Assembly (NCBI RefSeq): GCF_002764115.1
Contig: NZ_CP017940.1
Span: forward strand, 3,508,501 to 3,572,500
Length of the DNA stretch: 64,000 nucleotides
Source: Phyllobacterium zundukense
GTDB taxonomy: Bacteria > Pseudomonadota > Alphaproteobacteria > Rhizobiales > Rhizobiaceae
Direction: 5' to 3'
Shown here: in pieces, positions 36,994-46,063 of the stretch
Position numbering within the stretch: the stretch's first letter is position 1
Layout: every line of letters begins with the position of its first letter
Notes under the pieces: generated by a model
Database searches by the model: none
What the model saw: only the letters and a program-made list of their open reading frames with translations
Told to the model about the DNA's origin: nothing
Translations under genes and position numbers: made by a program

Positions 36994-38466
36994 TCATTCA
37001 TCGCTGAGACGGGCGGTCAAGGCTGACACATTATCACCAAGCGGCCTGTCCTCCTCCAGCTTCGTCGCAGTCTCACGGACGAAACCATAGATCTGTAGGG
37101 TTCCCTTGCCGCAACGATGACCGGGCTTGAGATCGATTGCCTGTGCTGCAGCCAACATCTCGCAGGCCACGACGTGGCGCCAAAGATCGATTATCCCGGC
37201 GCACTTAGCAACAGCAAGAGGCGTCTGCGTGGCGTGATCTTCAACCCCTTCCGATACAGGCAGGAAGTCCAGAAGGACTGGATTAGCCTTGTGACGGATC
37301 GCGCCGACGAGCGCAGTTATGGTTTTCTGCAGGGGAACAAAGCCGGCAGAGGCTCCGCCAACGGGCGTGAGATATCGCGGCAAACCATTCCTCCCGGAGC
37401 CCGTAAGCTGGATGAAACGTGCCGCACTCGCCAGCGCCACCTGCGCAATCGCAAGGCCGAGCATTTCGAAAGCCAGCGCCAAAGACGGCGTATGGAAGTT
37501 ACCTGTCGACAACACCCGCCCTTCGTCAAGTATGACTAACGGATTGTCCGCCGCGGCATTGAGCTCGATTTCAATTGCCTCTGTTGCGACTTTCAATGCA
37601 TGGGCCAGCGCGCCATGAATGGGTGCAACGCAGCGTAGGCTAAGCGGATCCTGGATAGCCGCCTTCATCTCGAACAGCGATGAATCCTCAAGCAAACCCA
37701 ACAGCTTTTCCGCTTCTTCGACCTGACCGGCACCCGGTCGCGCGAGTTGGATAGCCGGCGTTAAAATGAGCGGGTTGCCACCAAGGGCTTCGAAGCTCAA
37801 AGCCGCTGCCTGACGCTGGAAGTCAAGCAGCGTTGCGCCATCCACGACAACCAGCGCCCCCTGGCCAACGGAGACCGCCGATGCATTCAGCAATGACAAT
37901 CCGTCTTTCGGACCAAGCTGGGCGGGTGCGAGACCGGCCTTTTTCAGCGCTTGCCCCGACGGCTGGACTTCTCCTTGATACTCCGCCTCACCCTCTCCGA
38001 TCAGGCTTCTCGCGATCGCCGACAGAAGTACGAGATCGCCAGCACCGATCGAGCCAATCGAAGGCAAAATTGGATGAATCTGCTTGTTTAGAAGAGCCAG
38101 CAAATCATCAAAAACAGGTGGAGAAATTCCGGAGCCACCCACAGAAAGCATAGCAAGGCGCGCAGCCATGACAGCACGCGTTTCAGCGCGCGGTAATGTT
38201 GGCCCGACGCCCATACCGCGCCCGCGCACCAGTTGTTGCTGGAATGCAGTGATATGCTCGGATACCGGGGTTTTCAGATTGGCGCCAAGGCCGGTATTCA
38301 ACCCGTAAATCTGTTGGCCGGAGGCGGCAGCCTGATCAAGGATTGCACGCGCTCGTGCCAATCGATCATAGACATCTGGCCCGATCTCAACTGCTGCATC
38401 TTTGCGGGCGATCGCCGTTATATCAGCGACAGTCGTGCCCGCCCCATTGAGAACAACCGTGCTCAT
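36994..38466 (-). CDS. Aromatic amino acid lyase family protein lacking the MIO triad
   Basis: Protein of 490 residues homologous to histidine and phenylalanine ammonia-lyases. It keeps I-Y-G-L-N-T-G-L-G-A-N-L near residue 53, G-R-G-M-G-V-G and K-D-G-L-S-L-L-N-A-S. The cofactor segment, normally G-S-V-G-A-S-G-D-L, reads G-S-I-G-A-G-D-L at about 38031-38055, so the Ser of the Ala-Ser-Gly triad is missing and the MIO electrophile cannot form in the usual way. A MIO-less lyase could still expel a good leaving group such as trimethylamine, as ergothionase does. Last gene of the OpuC operon. A histidine lyase (hutH) role is unlikely: no other hut genes are present. Confidence 0.85.
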   Translation of the reverse strand: MSTVVLNGAGTTVADITAIARKDAAVEIGPDVYDRLARARAILDQAAASGQQIYGLNTGLGANLKTPVSEHITAFQQQLVRGRGMGVGPTLPRAETRAVMAARLAMLSVGGSGISPPVFDDLLALLNKQIHPILPSIGSIGAGDLVLLSAIARSLIGEGEAEYQGEVQPSGQALKKAGLAPAQLGPKDGLSLLNASAVSVGQGALVVVDGATLLDFQRQAAALSFEALGGNPLILTPAIQLARPGAGQVEEAEKLLGLLEDSSLFEMKAAIQDPLSLRCVAPIHGALAHALKVATEAIEIELNAAADNPLVILDEGRVLSTGNFHTPSLALAFEMLGLAIAQVALASAARFIQLTGSGRNGLPRYLTPVGGASAGFVPLQKTITALVGAIRHKANPVLLDFLPVSEGVEDHATQTPLAVAKCAGIIDLWRHVVACEMLAAAQAIDLKPGHRCGKGTLQIYGFVRETATKLEEDRPLGDNVSALTARLSDE

Positions 38467-39464
38467 GCAAAACGCAACCTTTGGCCAATATTCGCAGCCT
38501 TGGCTTTTTCCAGCATGGCATAGCCAAGCGCGATATCGCTTAGCGACAAGCCGCGATGCCAGAACAGGATGGTTTCGCCATCATTCTCGCGCCCGGTCTT
38601 GTGACCAGCAACGATCTGGCCGAGTTCGGCATGCAGCGTCTGTTCGGAAAGCTTTCCCGCCTCGACATGCGCGCGCAGCGAGCCAAACTTGCCGCCCTTG
38701 CACTGTCCCCAATCATCGACCACCAGCTTGTCCATGATGTCGGTCAGCGACAATTCCACCGCGCTCATCGTTCCGTAAGGCACAACGAACGCTCCGGGCT
38801 TGACCCATTCTGTCTTCAGCATCGGCTGCGGTTCTGGCAGGCGCGAGGCCTCGACGACGATATCAGCATCTTCGACACAGGAGCGCCAATTGTCGGTGAC
38901 CACGATCTCCTTGCCCAGGTCCTTCGAGAGTTTGTCGGCGAAGGCGTCGCGGCTTTCAGGACGGCGCGAATGCACGCGAATCTCATCGAAGTCATAAAGA
39001 TGATCAAGCAGCCGCACGTTCCAGTAAGCCGTGCCGCGAGCCCCAATATGGCCGAGAACTTTCGAACTCTTGCGCGCCAGATACTTAGCCCCCAGTGCCG
39101 TAATCGCGCCGGTGCGCATGTCGGTGATCACGGTCGCATCCAGAATGGCACGGGGTGCACCGGTGCGCGGGTCGAACAGATTGAGCACGCCGAATTCCGA
39201 CGGATAATTCAGCTTGTAGTTGTCGACGAAGTCACCAACGATCTTCACGCCAGCCAGATTCAAAGGCGCAACATATCCACGCAGCACATTGAAATGGCCA
39301 TGAAACGACGCATCAGGCTCAAGATGAACCCGCGGCTCGATCACGGTCTCGCCATTGCCCTGCGCCGCAAGCGAGGTTTCGATCGCAGCCAGGATTTCTG
39401 CATCGGTCAGCGCAAGCGCTTCGATATCAAGAGCATTCAGATAATCAATGTAAATGGGTTGCAT
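38463..39464 (-). CDS. Ornithine cyclodeaminase / mu-crystallin family protein
   Basis: NAD(P)-binding protein of 333 residues. The family opening is followed by G-V-K-I-V-G-D-F-V-D-N-Y, T-D-M-R-T-G-A-I-T-A-L-G-A-K and the dinucleotide-binding stretch L-G-H-I-G-A-R-G-T-A. In this family the members include ornithine and alanine dehydrogenases and imine reductases. It overlaps the lyase gene by ATGA and follows the LLM monooxygenase gene, so it probably acts on an imine or amino acid intermediate of the same pathway. Confidence 0.88.
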   Translation of the reverse strand: MQPIYIDYLNALDIEALALTDAEILAAIETSLAAQGNGETVIEPRVHLEPDASFHGHFNVLRGYVAPLNLAGVKIVGDFVDNYKLNYPSEFGVLNLFDPRTGAPRAILDATVITDMRTGAITALGAKYLARKSSKVLGHIGARGTAYWNVRLLDHLYDFDEIRVHSRRPESRDAFADKLSKDLGKEIVVTDNWRSCVEDADIVVEASRLPEPQPMLKTEWVKPGAFVVPYGTMSAVELSLTDIMDKLVVDDWGQCKGGKFGSLRAHVEAGKLSEQTLHAELGQIVAGHKTGRENDGETILFWHRGLSLSDIALGYAMLEKAKAANIGQRLRFA

Positions 39465-39478
39465 ACTGTTCTCTTTGG

Positions 39479-40804
39479 CTATGCGCTGCGCGCGGGTATT
39501 CTGATTCCGAGGTTCTCGCGCAGTGTGCGCCCTTCATATTCTTCGCGAAAGAGACCACGGCGGCGCAGTTCAGGAATAACCAGCGTGATGAAGTCCTCGA
39601 GCCCACCTGGGAAATACGCACCCATGACATTGAAGCCATCGGCCGCCTTGGCGTGAAAGCGCTCTTCCAGTTCATCCACAATCTGCGCCGGCGTGCCGAT
39701 CAACTGCCAGTGACCGCGCGCGCCGGCAAAGTGGCGGGCCAACTGCCGGATCGACAGGTTCTCGCGGCGACCAAGATCGATGATCAATTGTTGGCGGCTC
39801 TGGATACCATCGGTCTGAGGCATCTCCGGCAACGGTCCTTCCAGCGGATATTGTGAAAGGTCCTTGATACTGAGATAACTGGCGAGCAATGCAACGCCGA
39901 CCTCATCAGGAATGAGTTCCTGCAAGGCATCATATTTCTGCCGCGCCTCGCTTTCGGTGCGTCCGACAATCGGCGATATACCGGGCAGGATCTTGAGATC
40001 GCCGGGTTGGCGGCCGAATGCGGGCATGCGCGACTTGAGGTCGGCGTAATAGGACTGCGCCTCCTGCAGCGTCTGTGCTGCGGTGAACACCACATCGGCA
40101 GTGCGCGCGGCGAGATTCTTGCCAGCGTCCGAGGCCCCGGCCTGCACCATCACAGGGCGTCCTTGCGGCGAGCGCGGACTATCGAGCAGGCCCGTGACTG
40201 TGAAACGGGTGCCGTGATGATCGACCGGATGGAGCCTAGCTGGATCAGCATAGACTTGACCATCCACCACATAAGCGCCCGCGTCGACGCTGTCCCAAAC
40301 AGCGGTTGCGACCTGCGCGAATTCCTCCGCACGTTCGTAGCGTTGCGCATGCGGTCTCAAGCCACTCGATACAAAATTCTCCGCCTCGAGTTCGCTGGCG
40401 GAAGTGACTAGGTTCCACCCCACCCGTCCGCCGCTGAGCTGATCAATGGACGCAAATGCCCGCGCCAGCCCATAGGGCTCGTTGTAGGTTGTCGAGGCCG
40501 TGGCGACCAGCCCGATATGCGAGGTATTGACGGCCAGTGCCGCCAGAAGGCTGAGTGGTTCGAAACCGGTCGATCGCGCGGCCTGGCTGGCAATATTGAC
40601 ATTTCGCTCGCGGATTGCTGCGGCGTCCTCGACGAAAATCATGTCGAATTTTGCTGCCTCCGCCATCTGCGCAAGGGCGATAAAATGATCGATATCGACG
40701 CCCGCTTCGGCAATGGCCTCCGGATGACGCCAGGCTCCGATATGGTGCCCGCCGGCCATGAGAAACGCACCGAGTTTCATCTGCGGAGATTTCGCTTTGC
40801 TCAT
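39479..40804 (-). CDS. LLM-class flavin monooxygenase (NtaA/DmoA type)
   Basis: FMNH2-dependent monooxygenase of 441 residues, the NtaA/SnaA/DszA/DmoA group that oxidises C-S or C-N bonds. Features are L-G-A-F-L-M-A-G-G-H-H-I-G-A-W-R-H-P near the start, F-D-M-I-F-V-E-D-A, E-P-Y-G-L-A-R-A-F-A-S-I-D, S-G-G-R-V-G-W-N-L-V-T-S and V-M-V-Q-A-G-A-S-D-A-G. These enzymes need a separate flavin reductase, which is not seen in the operon. It overlaps the second LLM gene by ATGA. Confidence 0.92.
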   Translation of the reverse strand: MSKAKSPQMKLGAFLMAGGHHIGAWRHPEAIAEAGVDIDHFIALAQMAEAAKFDMIFVEDAAAIRERNVNIASQAARSTGFEPLSLLAALAVNTSHIGLVATASTTYNEPYGLARAFASIDQLSGGRVGWNLVTSASELEAENFVSSGLRPHAQRYERAEEFAQVATAVWDSVDAGAYVVDGQVYADPARLHPVDHHGTRFTVTGLLDSPRSPQGRPVMVQAGASDAGKNLAARTADVVFTAAQTLQEAQSYYADLKSRMPAFGRQPGDLKILPGISPIVGRTESEARQKYDALQELIPDEVGVALLASYLSIKDLSQYPLEGPLPEMPQTDGIQSRQQLIIDLGRRENLSIRQLARHFAGARGHWQLIGTPAQIVDELEERFHAKAADGFNVMGAYFPGGLEDFITLVIPELRRRGLFREEYEGRTLRENLGIRIPARSA

Positions 40805-41883
40805 CGTGAGGTTCCCGCTGTGTGGCTCACCGGATGCGGCAGCCTCCGAAGACCAAGATGCTCGCGCAAAGTGCTTCCCTCATAAGCATTGCGAAACAAA
40901 CCACGTTTCCTGAGCTCTGGAATGACGCCGTCAATAAACGCATCGGTACTTTCGGGCACAAGCGGTGGCAGGACCGTGAACCCGTCAATACCGATCGTCT
41001 CAGACCAGTGCTGCAGTTGATCCGCAGTTCCAATGGGCGTGCCGAGGACTTCGAGCCCGCCGGGCTTTTCCCCATCGGGAGGCAATGCATCGAGCCTGTC
41101 ACGGATTCCCCGTGCCTCGCCCGTGGACGCTGCGATATAGGGAACCACGTTCGCGAGCAGCCTGATGTCGGATCGTGTTCGGCCATGGCTTTCAAGTCGC
41201 TCCTGCAGATCTGACACCAGCACCCTCGCCTCGTCCGGCGATGCGGACGCGAGGAAAATCAGGTCTGCCGACCGTGCGGCGATATCCAGTGTGCTCGCCG
41301 TCAACACATGTGAAATAACCGGCTTGCCCTGCGGCGAACGATTGACATTGAGCGGGCCGCGCACCGTGAAATGCACGCCCTGATGATTGAGCACATGCAT
41401 CTTTTCCGGCGCGAAGAAGCGCCCAGCTGGCTTATCGTAGAGAAAGGCGTCGTCTTCCCAGCTGTCCCACAAGCCGTTGACGAGTTCTACATATTCCTGG
41501 TCCCGAGCCGCATCGACGGGCGAGATCACCAGGTTCCAGCCCGCCCTGCCTTTGCTGATCGTATCAAGCGAGGCAAAGCGCCGTGCGAGATTGTACGGTT
41601 CGTGCTGGCTCGTTGCCGCGGTTGCGATGAGGCCAATCCTGCGCGCGACAGTTGCGAGCGCGGCAACCAGGGTCGTCGGTTCGAAAGGTACTGCCTGCGG
41701 CGACAAGTCGTTGACAGGACGCTTTCCCAGCCGATCATCGAAGAAAACGAAATCGAGGCCGCCGTCCTGCGCTTTCTTCACCTGTGCTGCCAGATGAATG
41801 AAATCAATCGCATCCGACGAGCCCTTCTCACGCCATGCGGCGGGATGATGACCGAATGGCGTCATCGACAGTCCCAAATGCAT
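40801..41883 (-). CDS. LLM-class flavin monooxygenase, second copy
   Basis: Protein of 360 residues of the same luciferase-like superfamily but a shorter member. It has the family blocks D-F-V-F-F-D-D-R, E-P-Y-N-L-A-R-R-F-A-S-L-D and G-R-A-G-W-N-L-V-I-S. Only moderate likeness to its neighbour, so it probably has its own substrate. Two such enzymes in one operon fit successive oxidation of a molecule with sulfur or nitrogen substituents. Its start overlaps the DUF427 stop by one base. Confidence 0.9.
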   Translation of the reverse strand: MHLGLSMTPFGHHPAAWREKGSSDAIDFIHLAAQVKKAQDGGLDFVFFDDRLGKRPVNDLSPQAVPFEPTTLVAALATVARRIGLIATAATSQHEPYNLARRFASLDTISKGRAGWNLVISPVDAARDQEYVELVNGLWDSWEDDAFLYDKPAGRFFAPEKMHVLNHQGVHFTVRGPLNVNRSPQGKPVISHVLTASTLDIAARSADLIFLASASPDEARVLVSDLQERLESHGRTRSDIRLLANVVPYIAASTGEARGIRDRLDALPPDGEKPGGLEVLGTPIGTADQLQHWSETIGIDGFTVLPPLVPESTDAFIDGVIPELRKRGLFRNAYEGSTLREHLGLRRLPHPVSHTAGTSR

Positions 41884-42635
41884 TATGCTGCACCGCCATT
41901 GCTGACGCGGATTTCATCGATCTTCTCGTTATAAAACGAGATCAGGCCCTTGATCTTGCTGCTTTCCGGAAAGGGCTCGGAATAGTACCAGACGATGTTC
42001 TCGTGGCGCTTTCCACCAAGATCGAAATGATAATAGGACGCCGCACCCTTATAGGGACAGTATGTCGTGTAATCGCTTGGAACGAGCGTCCCCGCAACCA
42101 GATCATCGACCGGAAAATAATAACGGGCAATCATTCCGGTTTCGAACAGGAAGATCGCCCGTCTGGTACGCGCTACCGGCTTTCCGTCAACGATGACCTC
42201 GACAAGGCGTGAACTCGGTAAAGTATCGACGCGGTGATAGACATTGCGCGGGTGACCGAAGATTTCCTGATCCTCCTCGAACCAGCGCACAGAGCGCCAA
42301 TCGACTGTCACATAATCGCCGAGTTCCGGAATGCCGAGCTTTGCTCCATCATAGCTCCACACCTTGTCGGGCAACGATACGCCCTCCGACTGCAGCGACC
42401 AGAATGTCTTCGCACCAAACAGTGGCGCAGGTTCACTTTTTGCGGTGGCGGCCAGTGTGCCGCCAACAAAATCACTCTTCGGCAAGTAATAGGTTGGGCG
42501 CACACCATTTTCGTAGATGACTACAGCCTCAGTGGAGTCGGCTATGAATTGATCACCGAGCTTCAGGCGAATACGCCGGCTGGTCGGTTCGATCAGGACG
42601 GCGGGGACTTCCGAGGAACGATAGGCAATGGACAT
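41883..42635 (-). CDS. DUF427 domain protein (two DUF427 units)
   Basis: Protein of 250 residues made of two copies of the DUF427 fold. The second half has the clearest signature, C-P-Y-K-G-A-A-S-Y-Y, with W-Y-Y-S-E-P-F-P-E. The first half has Y-L-P-K-S-D-F. DUF427 proteins are of unknown function and are often found with oxidative or nucleophilic amine chemistry. Start at 42635, 23 bases past the ATPase stop; an alternative at 42680 would overlap that gene. Confidence 0.85.
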   Translation of the reverse strand: MSIAYRSSEVPAVLIEPTSRRIRLKLGDQFIADSTEAVVIYENGVRPTYYLPKSDFVGGTLAATAKSEPAPLFGAKTFWSLQSEGVSLPDKVWSYDGAKLGIPELGDYVTVDWRSVRWFEEDQEIFGHPRNVYHRVDTLPSSRLVEVIVDGKPVARTRRAIFLFETGMIARYYFPVDDLVAGTLVPSDYTTYCPYKGAASYYHFDLGGKRHENIVWYYSEPFPESSKIKGLISFYNEKIDEIRVSNGGAA

Positions 42636-42660
42636 TTTGACTGTCCCAAGTGAGCACAAA

Positions 42661-43593
42661 TCAAACTGAGAAGATGGCATCCCGCGTCAGTTGACCCATT
42701 ATGGCGCCGCTCCCATCCACCACGGCGAGAGCGTCACTGTTGGCGGCAACCATCAAGGCCAGCGCATCGCGCAAATTGCTGGTCGGAGCGACCTTGCTGG
42801 CACCTTCGCGCGGTGCTCCGGTGTTCATCGCGTCATTCACAGTGAACAGGCTGAGCCGTTTGATGGCCCGGTCGATACCGACGAAATTCTCGACAAACGC
42901 GTCGGCAGGATGCGACAACACCGTGTCAGGCGTATCATACTGGACAATCTTGCCACTTTTCATGATGGCAATGCGATCACCAAGCCGAATGGCTTCGTCG
43001 AGGTCGTGGGTGACGAGCACAACGGTCTTGCGCACACGCTGCAATATCTGGCGAAACTCGTCCTGCAGCCGTGTCCGCGCAATCGGATCGATCGCGCCGA
43101 AAGGCTCATCCATCAGCAGTACCGGCGGATCGGCTGCCAGCGCGCGCGCCACGCCGATACGCTGGCGCTGGCCGCCCGAGAGCTGGCGTGGATAGCGCTT
43201 GAGCATTTCCCTCGGGTCGAGCCCGACGAGATGCAGCAGCTCTTCAGTACGGCTTTTGATTTTCGCCTCCGCCCAGCCCAACAGCTTCGGCACGGCCGCA
43301 ATGTTTTGAGCGATCGTCATGTGCGGAAACAACCCTACCTGCTGGATCACATAGCCGATATGGCGACGCAGGTTCACGGGATCAACCTTCGTGACATCTT
43401 CACCATTGACGACGATCTTGCCTTCCGTCGGGTCGATCAGCCGGTTGATCATCCGCATGGTCGTGGTCTTGCCGCAGCCGGACGGACCGATCAGCGCCGT
43501 TGTCGTGCCCTCCGGCACAACGAGCGAGAGATCGTCAACCGAGGCAACGCCGCCTTCCGCGTAACGTTTGGTGACATGTTCCATGTTGATCAT
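42661..43593 (-). CDS. Betaine/osmoprotectant ABC transporter ATPase, OpuCA type
   Basis: ATPase of 310 residues for an OpuC-type importer. Walker A is GPSGCGKTT, signature L-S-G-G-Q-R-Q-R-I-G-V-A-R, Walker B L-L-M-D-E-P-F-G-A-I-D. The C-terminus is CBS-like with V-N-D-A-M-N-T-G and D-A-L-A-V-V-D-G-S-G, as in proteins regulated by ionic strength. It overlaps the next permease by ATGA. Confidence 0.92.
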   Translation of the reverse strand: MINMEHVTKRYAEGGVASVDDLSLVVPEGTTTALIGPSGCGKTTTMRMINRLIDPTEGKIVVNGEDVTKVDPVNLRRHIGYVIQQVGLFPHMTIAQNIAAVPKLLGWAEAKIKSRTEELLHLVGLDPREMLKRYPRQLSGGQRQRIGVARALAADPPVLLMDEPFGAIDPIARTRLQDEFRQILQRVRKTVVLVTHDLDEAIRLGDRIAIMKSGKIVQYDTPDTVLSHPADAFVENFVGIDRAIKRLSLFTVNDAMNTGAPREGASKVAPTSNLRDALALMVAANSDALAVVDGSGAIMGQLTRDAIFSV

Positions 43594-44231
43594 GCGGTAG
43601 GTCTTTCTGCAAAGAAGAATTTTTCGGCAAGCCCGAGAATGAATTCCGTTCCAAGCGCCAGCAGCGCGATCGGAATGGCGCCAACGAGCAGGCGTGACAT
43701 GTCCATCATGCTGATACCAACGGCGATGAAATCACCAAGCCCGCCACCGCCGATGAACGGCGCCAGTGTCGCTCCGGCCAGCACCTGGACGGCGGCGGTG
43801 CGCGCGCCTGCAAACATGGCCGGAGCCGCGAGCGGGATGCGGATTTTGCGCAGGACCTGCCCCCGGCTCATGCCCATGCCGGTCGCAGCTTCCACCGCGT
43901 CTGGATCGACATCGCGCAGGCCGATGAAGGCATTGAGCAGGATTGGCGGCAGGGCGAGAACGGTCAAAGCAACGATGGATGGCCACAGCCCAATGCCCAG
44001 CAGCGGCATCATGATGGCGAGGATCGCGAGGCTCGGTATGGTGCGCAAGGCATTGATCGTGTTGATGACAGCGAAGGCAAGACCACCGCGATTGATAATC
44101 AGGACTGCCAATGGCAAGCCGATTGCCAGCGCAAAGGCCAGCGAGACCCCCGACATGACCAAGTGCCGCGCGAGTGCCTGATAAAATTCCGCCTGATGGT
44201 TGATGATCCAATAGAAGGCAGTACTCAGCAT
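43590..44231 (-). CDS. Betaine/osmoprotectant ABC transporter permease, OpuCB/D type
   Basis: Permease of 213 residues with six hydrophobic segments, including I-N-A-L-R-T-I-P-S-L-A-I-L-A and the EAA-like D-A-V-E-A-A-T-G-M-G-M. The partner permease follows at 4 bases upstream in the operon. OpuC importers have two such permeases. Confidence 0.9.
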   Translation of the reverse strand: MLSTAFYWIINHQAEFYQALARHLVMSGVSLAFALAIGLPLAVLIINRGGLAFAVINTINALRTIPSLAILAIMMPLLGIGLWPSIVALTVLALPPILLNAFIGLRDVDPDAVEAATGMGMSRGQVLRKIRIPLAAPAMFAGARTAAVQVLAGATLAPFIGGGGLGDFIAVGISMMDMSRLLVGAIPIALLALGTEFILGLAEKFFFAERPTA

Positions 44232-44235
44232 CTCG

Positions 44236-44853
44236 TCACCGCCCTCGAACCAGGAGTTTTTCGGTCTGACTCAGCAAGACATCGAAGAACGTTGCCATCA
44301 GCGCCGTCAGGATGCCCCCGACAAGTATCTTCTCCGTATAGCTCTGATCGATCCCCATCAGAATGATTGTCCCAAGCCCACCGCCATCGATGAAGGCCGC
44401 CACCGTGGCGATACCGATGACTGTGACGAGTGCGATCCGGATGCCCGAGACGATGAGCGGCAGCGCGAGCGGCAGTTCAATGCGGACAAGACGCTGCCAG
44501 CCATTGTAGCCCATGCCATCGGCTGCATCGAGCACATCCGCCGGAACACCGCGCAGACCGGTCACAACATTGCGCAGCAGAATGAGCAGGCAATAGGAGG
44601 ATAGGCCAACCAGCGCCGGTTTTGTCCCAAGGCCAAGCCACGGAATGAGAAGCGCGAACAGCGCAAGGCTCGGAATGACAAAGATGATGCCGGTAATCGT
44701 CAGAACGACCGCATAGAGTTTCGGCCGACGCGCGCAGATGATCCCGAGGATTAACGCAATCACCAGTCCGATCAGCACCGACGAGACCGACAGGACCAGG
44801 TGCTGCCAGGTCGCGGTTAGAATTTCCGGAATGTTTTTGGGAGCCCAGTTCAA
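44236..44853 (-). CDS. Betaine/osmoprotectant ABC transporter permease, OpuCB/D type
   Basis: Permease of 205 residues. Key parts are I-I-F-V-I-P-S-L-A-L-F-A, V-L-D-A-A-D-G-M-G-Y and I-A-T-V-A-A-F-I-D-G-G-G-L-G. It follows the binding-protein gene across a 115-base gap with a hairpin. Confidence 0.9.
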   Translation of the reverse strand: MNWAPKNIPEILTATWQHLVLSVSSVLIGLVIALILGIICARRPKLYAVVLTITGIIFVIPSLALFALLIPWLGLGTKPALVGLSSYCLLILLRNVVTGLRGVPADVLDAADGMGYNGWQRLVRIELPLALPLIVSGIRIALVTVIGIATVAAFIDGGGLGTIILMGIDQSYTEKILVGGILTALMATFFDVLLSQTEKLLVRGR

Positions 44854-44897
44854 GAGTGCCGTCCTGCGTGGTGCGTCGTCAACTCAGCAATGAAACA

Positions 44898-44919
44898 GCG
44901 GAGATGAGATCATCTCCGC
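44898..44919 (-). terminator. Hairpin between betaine-binding protein and permease genes
   Basis: Inverted repeat GCGGAGATGA / TCATCTCCGC with a very short centre, located between the first and second genes of the operon. No T run follows. It is placed like the hairpin at 22140 and may help set different expression of binding protein and membrane subunits. Confidence 0.55.
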
Positions 44920-44968
44920 CGCATCACATTCAAATAAAGGCGAAACCTTGCGGTTCCGCCAATCATGA

Positions 44969-45850
44969 TCAAATGCCCTTTTCTTTCAGGAACTCTTCGG
45001 CAACTTCCTTGGGCTCCTTCTTGTCCCGTTCAACCGCAGCGTTGAGGCCGCGCATGATCTCATTGGTAAGAAGCGGGCTGACCTTGTTGAGCACTTCCGC
45101 GATCTTGGGATTTTTGGCCAGCGTATCCTGACGAACGACCGGAACGAGGTAATAGGGCGGGAACAGGTGCTTGTCGTCGTCGAGCACGACGAGATTGCTG
45201 TCGGCGATCTGCCAATCCGTGCTGAACCCGTAGGACACATCGATGTTCTTGCTGGTCAACGCGCTGTAACGGATGCCGAGCTTGGCGAAAATGCGGAAAT
45301 CCTTGAACTCGATACCATAGACTTGCTTCAGGCCCGGCAGGCCGTCCTTACGCTCGCCGAACCCGCCTTCCGCACCGAAGGAAAGTTCCTTCGACGCCGG
45401 ACCAAGATCCGTCAGCGTCTTCAGTTTGTATTTCTCGGCTGTTTCCGGAAGCGTGATGATGGCATAGCCATTGTTGATCTGCGTTGGCTCCAGCAGTGTC
45501 AGCTGCAGGTTCTTCTCGTAATAATCCTTGACGTCCTTGTAGATCTTGTCGGCGGAACCGGACAGATCGCCCTTGACCACCGCGGCCAATGCAGTGCCCG
45601 TATATTCCGGATAAAGATCGATTTCGCCATTGGTCAGAGCCGAATGGGCGATCAGCGTTGCACCGAGGTTAAGCCTACGTTCGACGGTGATTCCAGCCTT
45701 TTCCAGCGCCTGCGCGTAGATCTCGGCGACCACAAACTGTTCGGTGAAATTCTTGCTGCCAATTTTCACCGTCTGCGCGAAGCCGGACGTCGCCGCCGTC
45801 AAAGCCACTAATACGCCCAGCCCAATCGAGGCGACACTTTTCAAGATCAT
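44969..45850 (-). CDS. Betaine/osmoprotectant ABC transporter binding protein, OpuCC type
   Basis: Periplasmic protein of 293 residues, first gene of the operon. The signal peptide ends at G-F-A-Q-T near residue 27. The mature part starts K-I-G-S-K-N-F-T-E-Q, the signature of OpuAC/OsmX-like proteins that hold quaternary amines in a cage of aromatic residues. It has I-D-L-Y-P-E-Y-T-G-T-A and V-S-Y-G-F-S-T-D. Relatives carry glycine betaine, choline and also ergothioneine. It sits 213 bases from the next gene, where the operon promoter must lie. Confidence 0.92.
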   Translation of the reverse strand: MILKSVASIGLGVLVALTAATSGFAQTVKIGSKNFTEQFVVAEIYAQALEKAGITVERRLNLGATLIAHSALTNGEIDLYPEYTGTALAAVVKGDLSGSADKIYKDVKDYYEKNLQLTLLEPTQINNGYAIITLPETAEKYKLKTLTDLGPASKELSFGAEGGFGERKDGLPGLKQVYGIEFKDFRIFAKLGIRYSALTSKNIDVSYGFSTDWQIADSNLVVLDDDKHLFPPYYLVPVVRQDTLAKNPKIAEVLNKVSPLLTNEIMRGLNAAVERDKKEPKEVAEEFLKEKGI

Positions 45851-46063
45851 GATTTTCCCTGCAAGCTGATGTAGGAGCGCGTGCGTATCCTACTGGTTTC
45901 GTTGTCCAATTCGCATGCTAGCAATCGTGGGCGGCAAGTCGCAGAACAATTTGCCAATGTTTCCCGTAGAAGTAGAAATTATTTACTACACGATTGCAAC
46001 GGGCGATCAGCGTTCCTGCTGACACCACACTCCACAGCTAGTCAGCTACGGCAACCCTCGCAC

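Noticed and set aside
36994..38466. Assigning hutH (histidine degradation)
   Set aside because: No hutU, hutI or hutG nearby and the MIO triad is incomplete, so a histidine ammonia-lyase role is unsupported.
42691..44181. 496-codon plus-strand frame
   Set aside because: Antisense to the OpuC-type ATPase and permease genes; composition is that of a mirrored coding strand.
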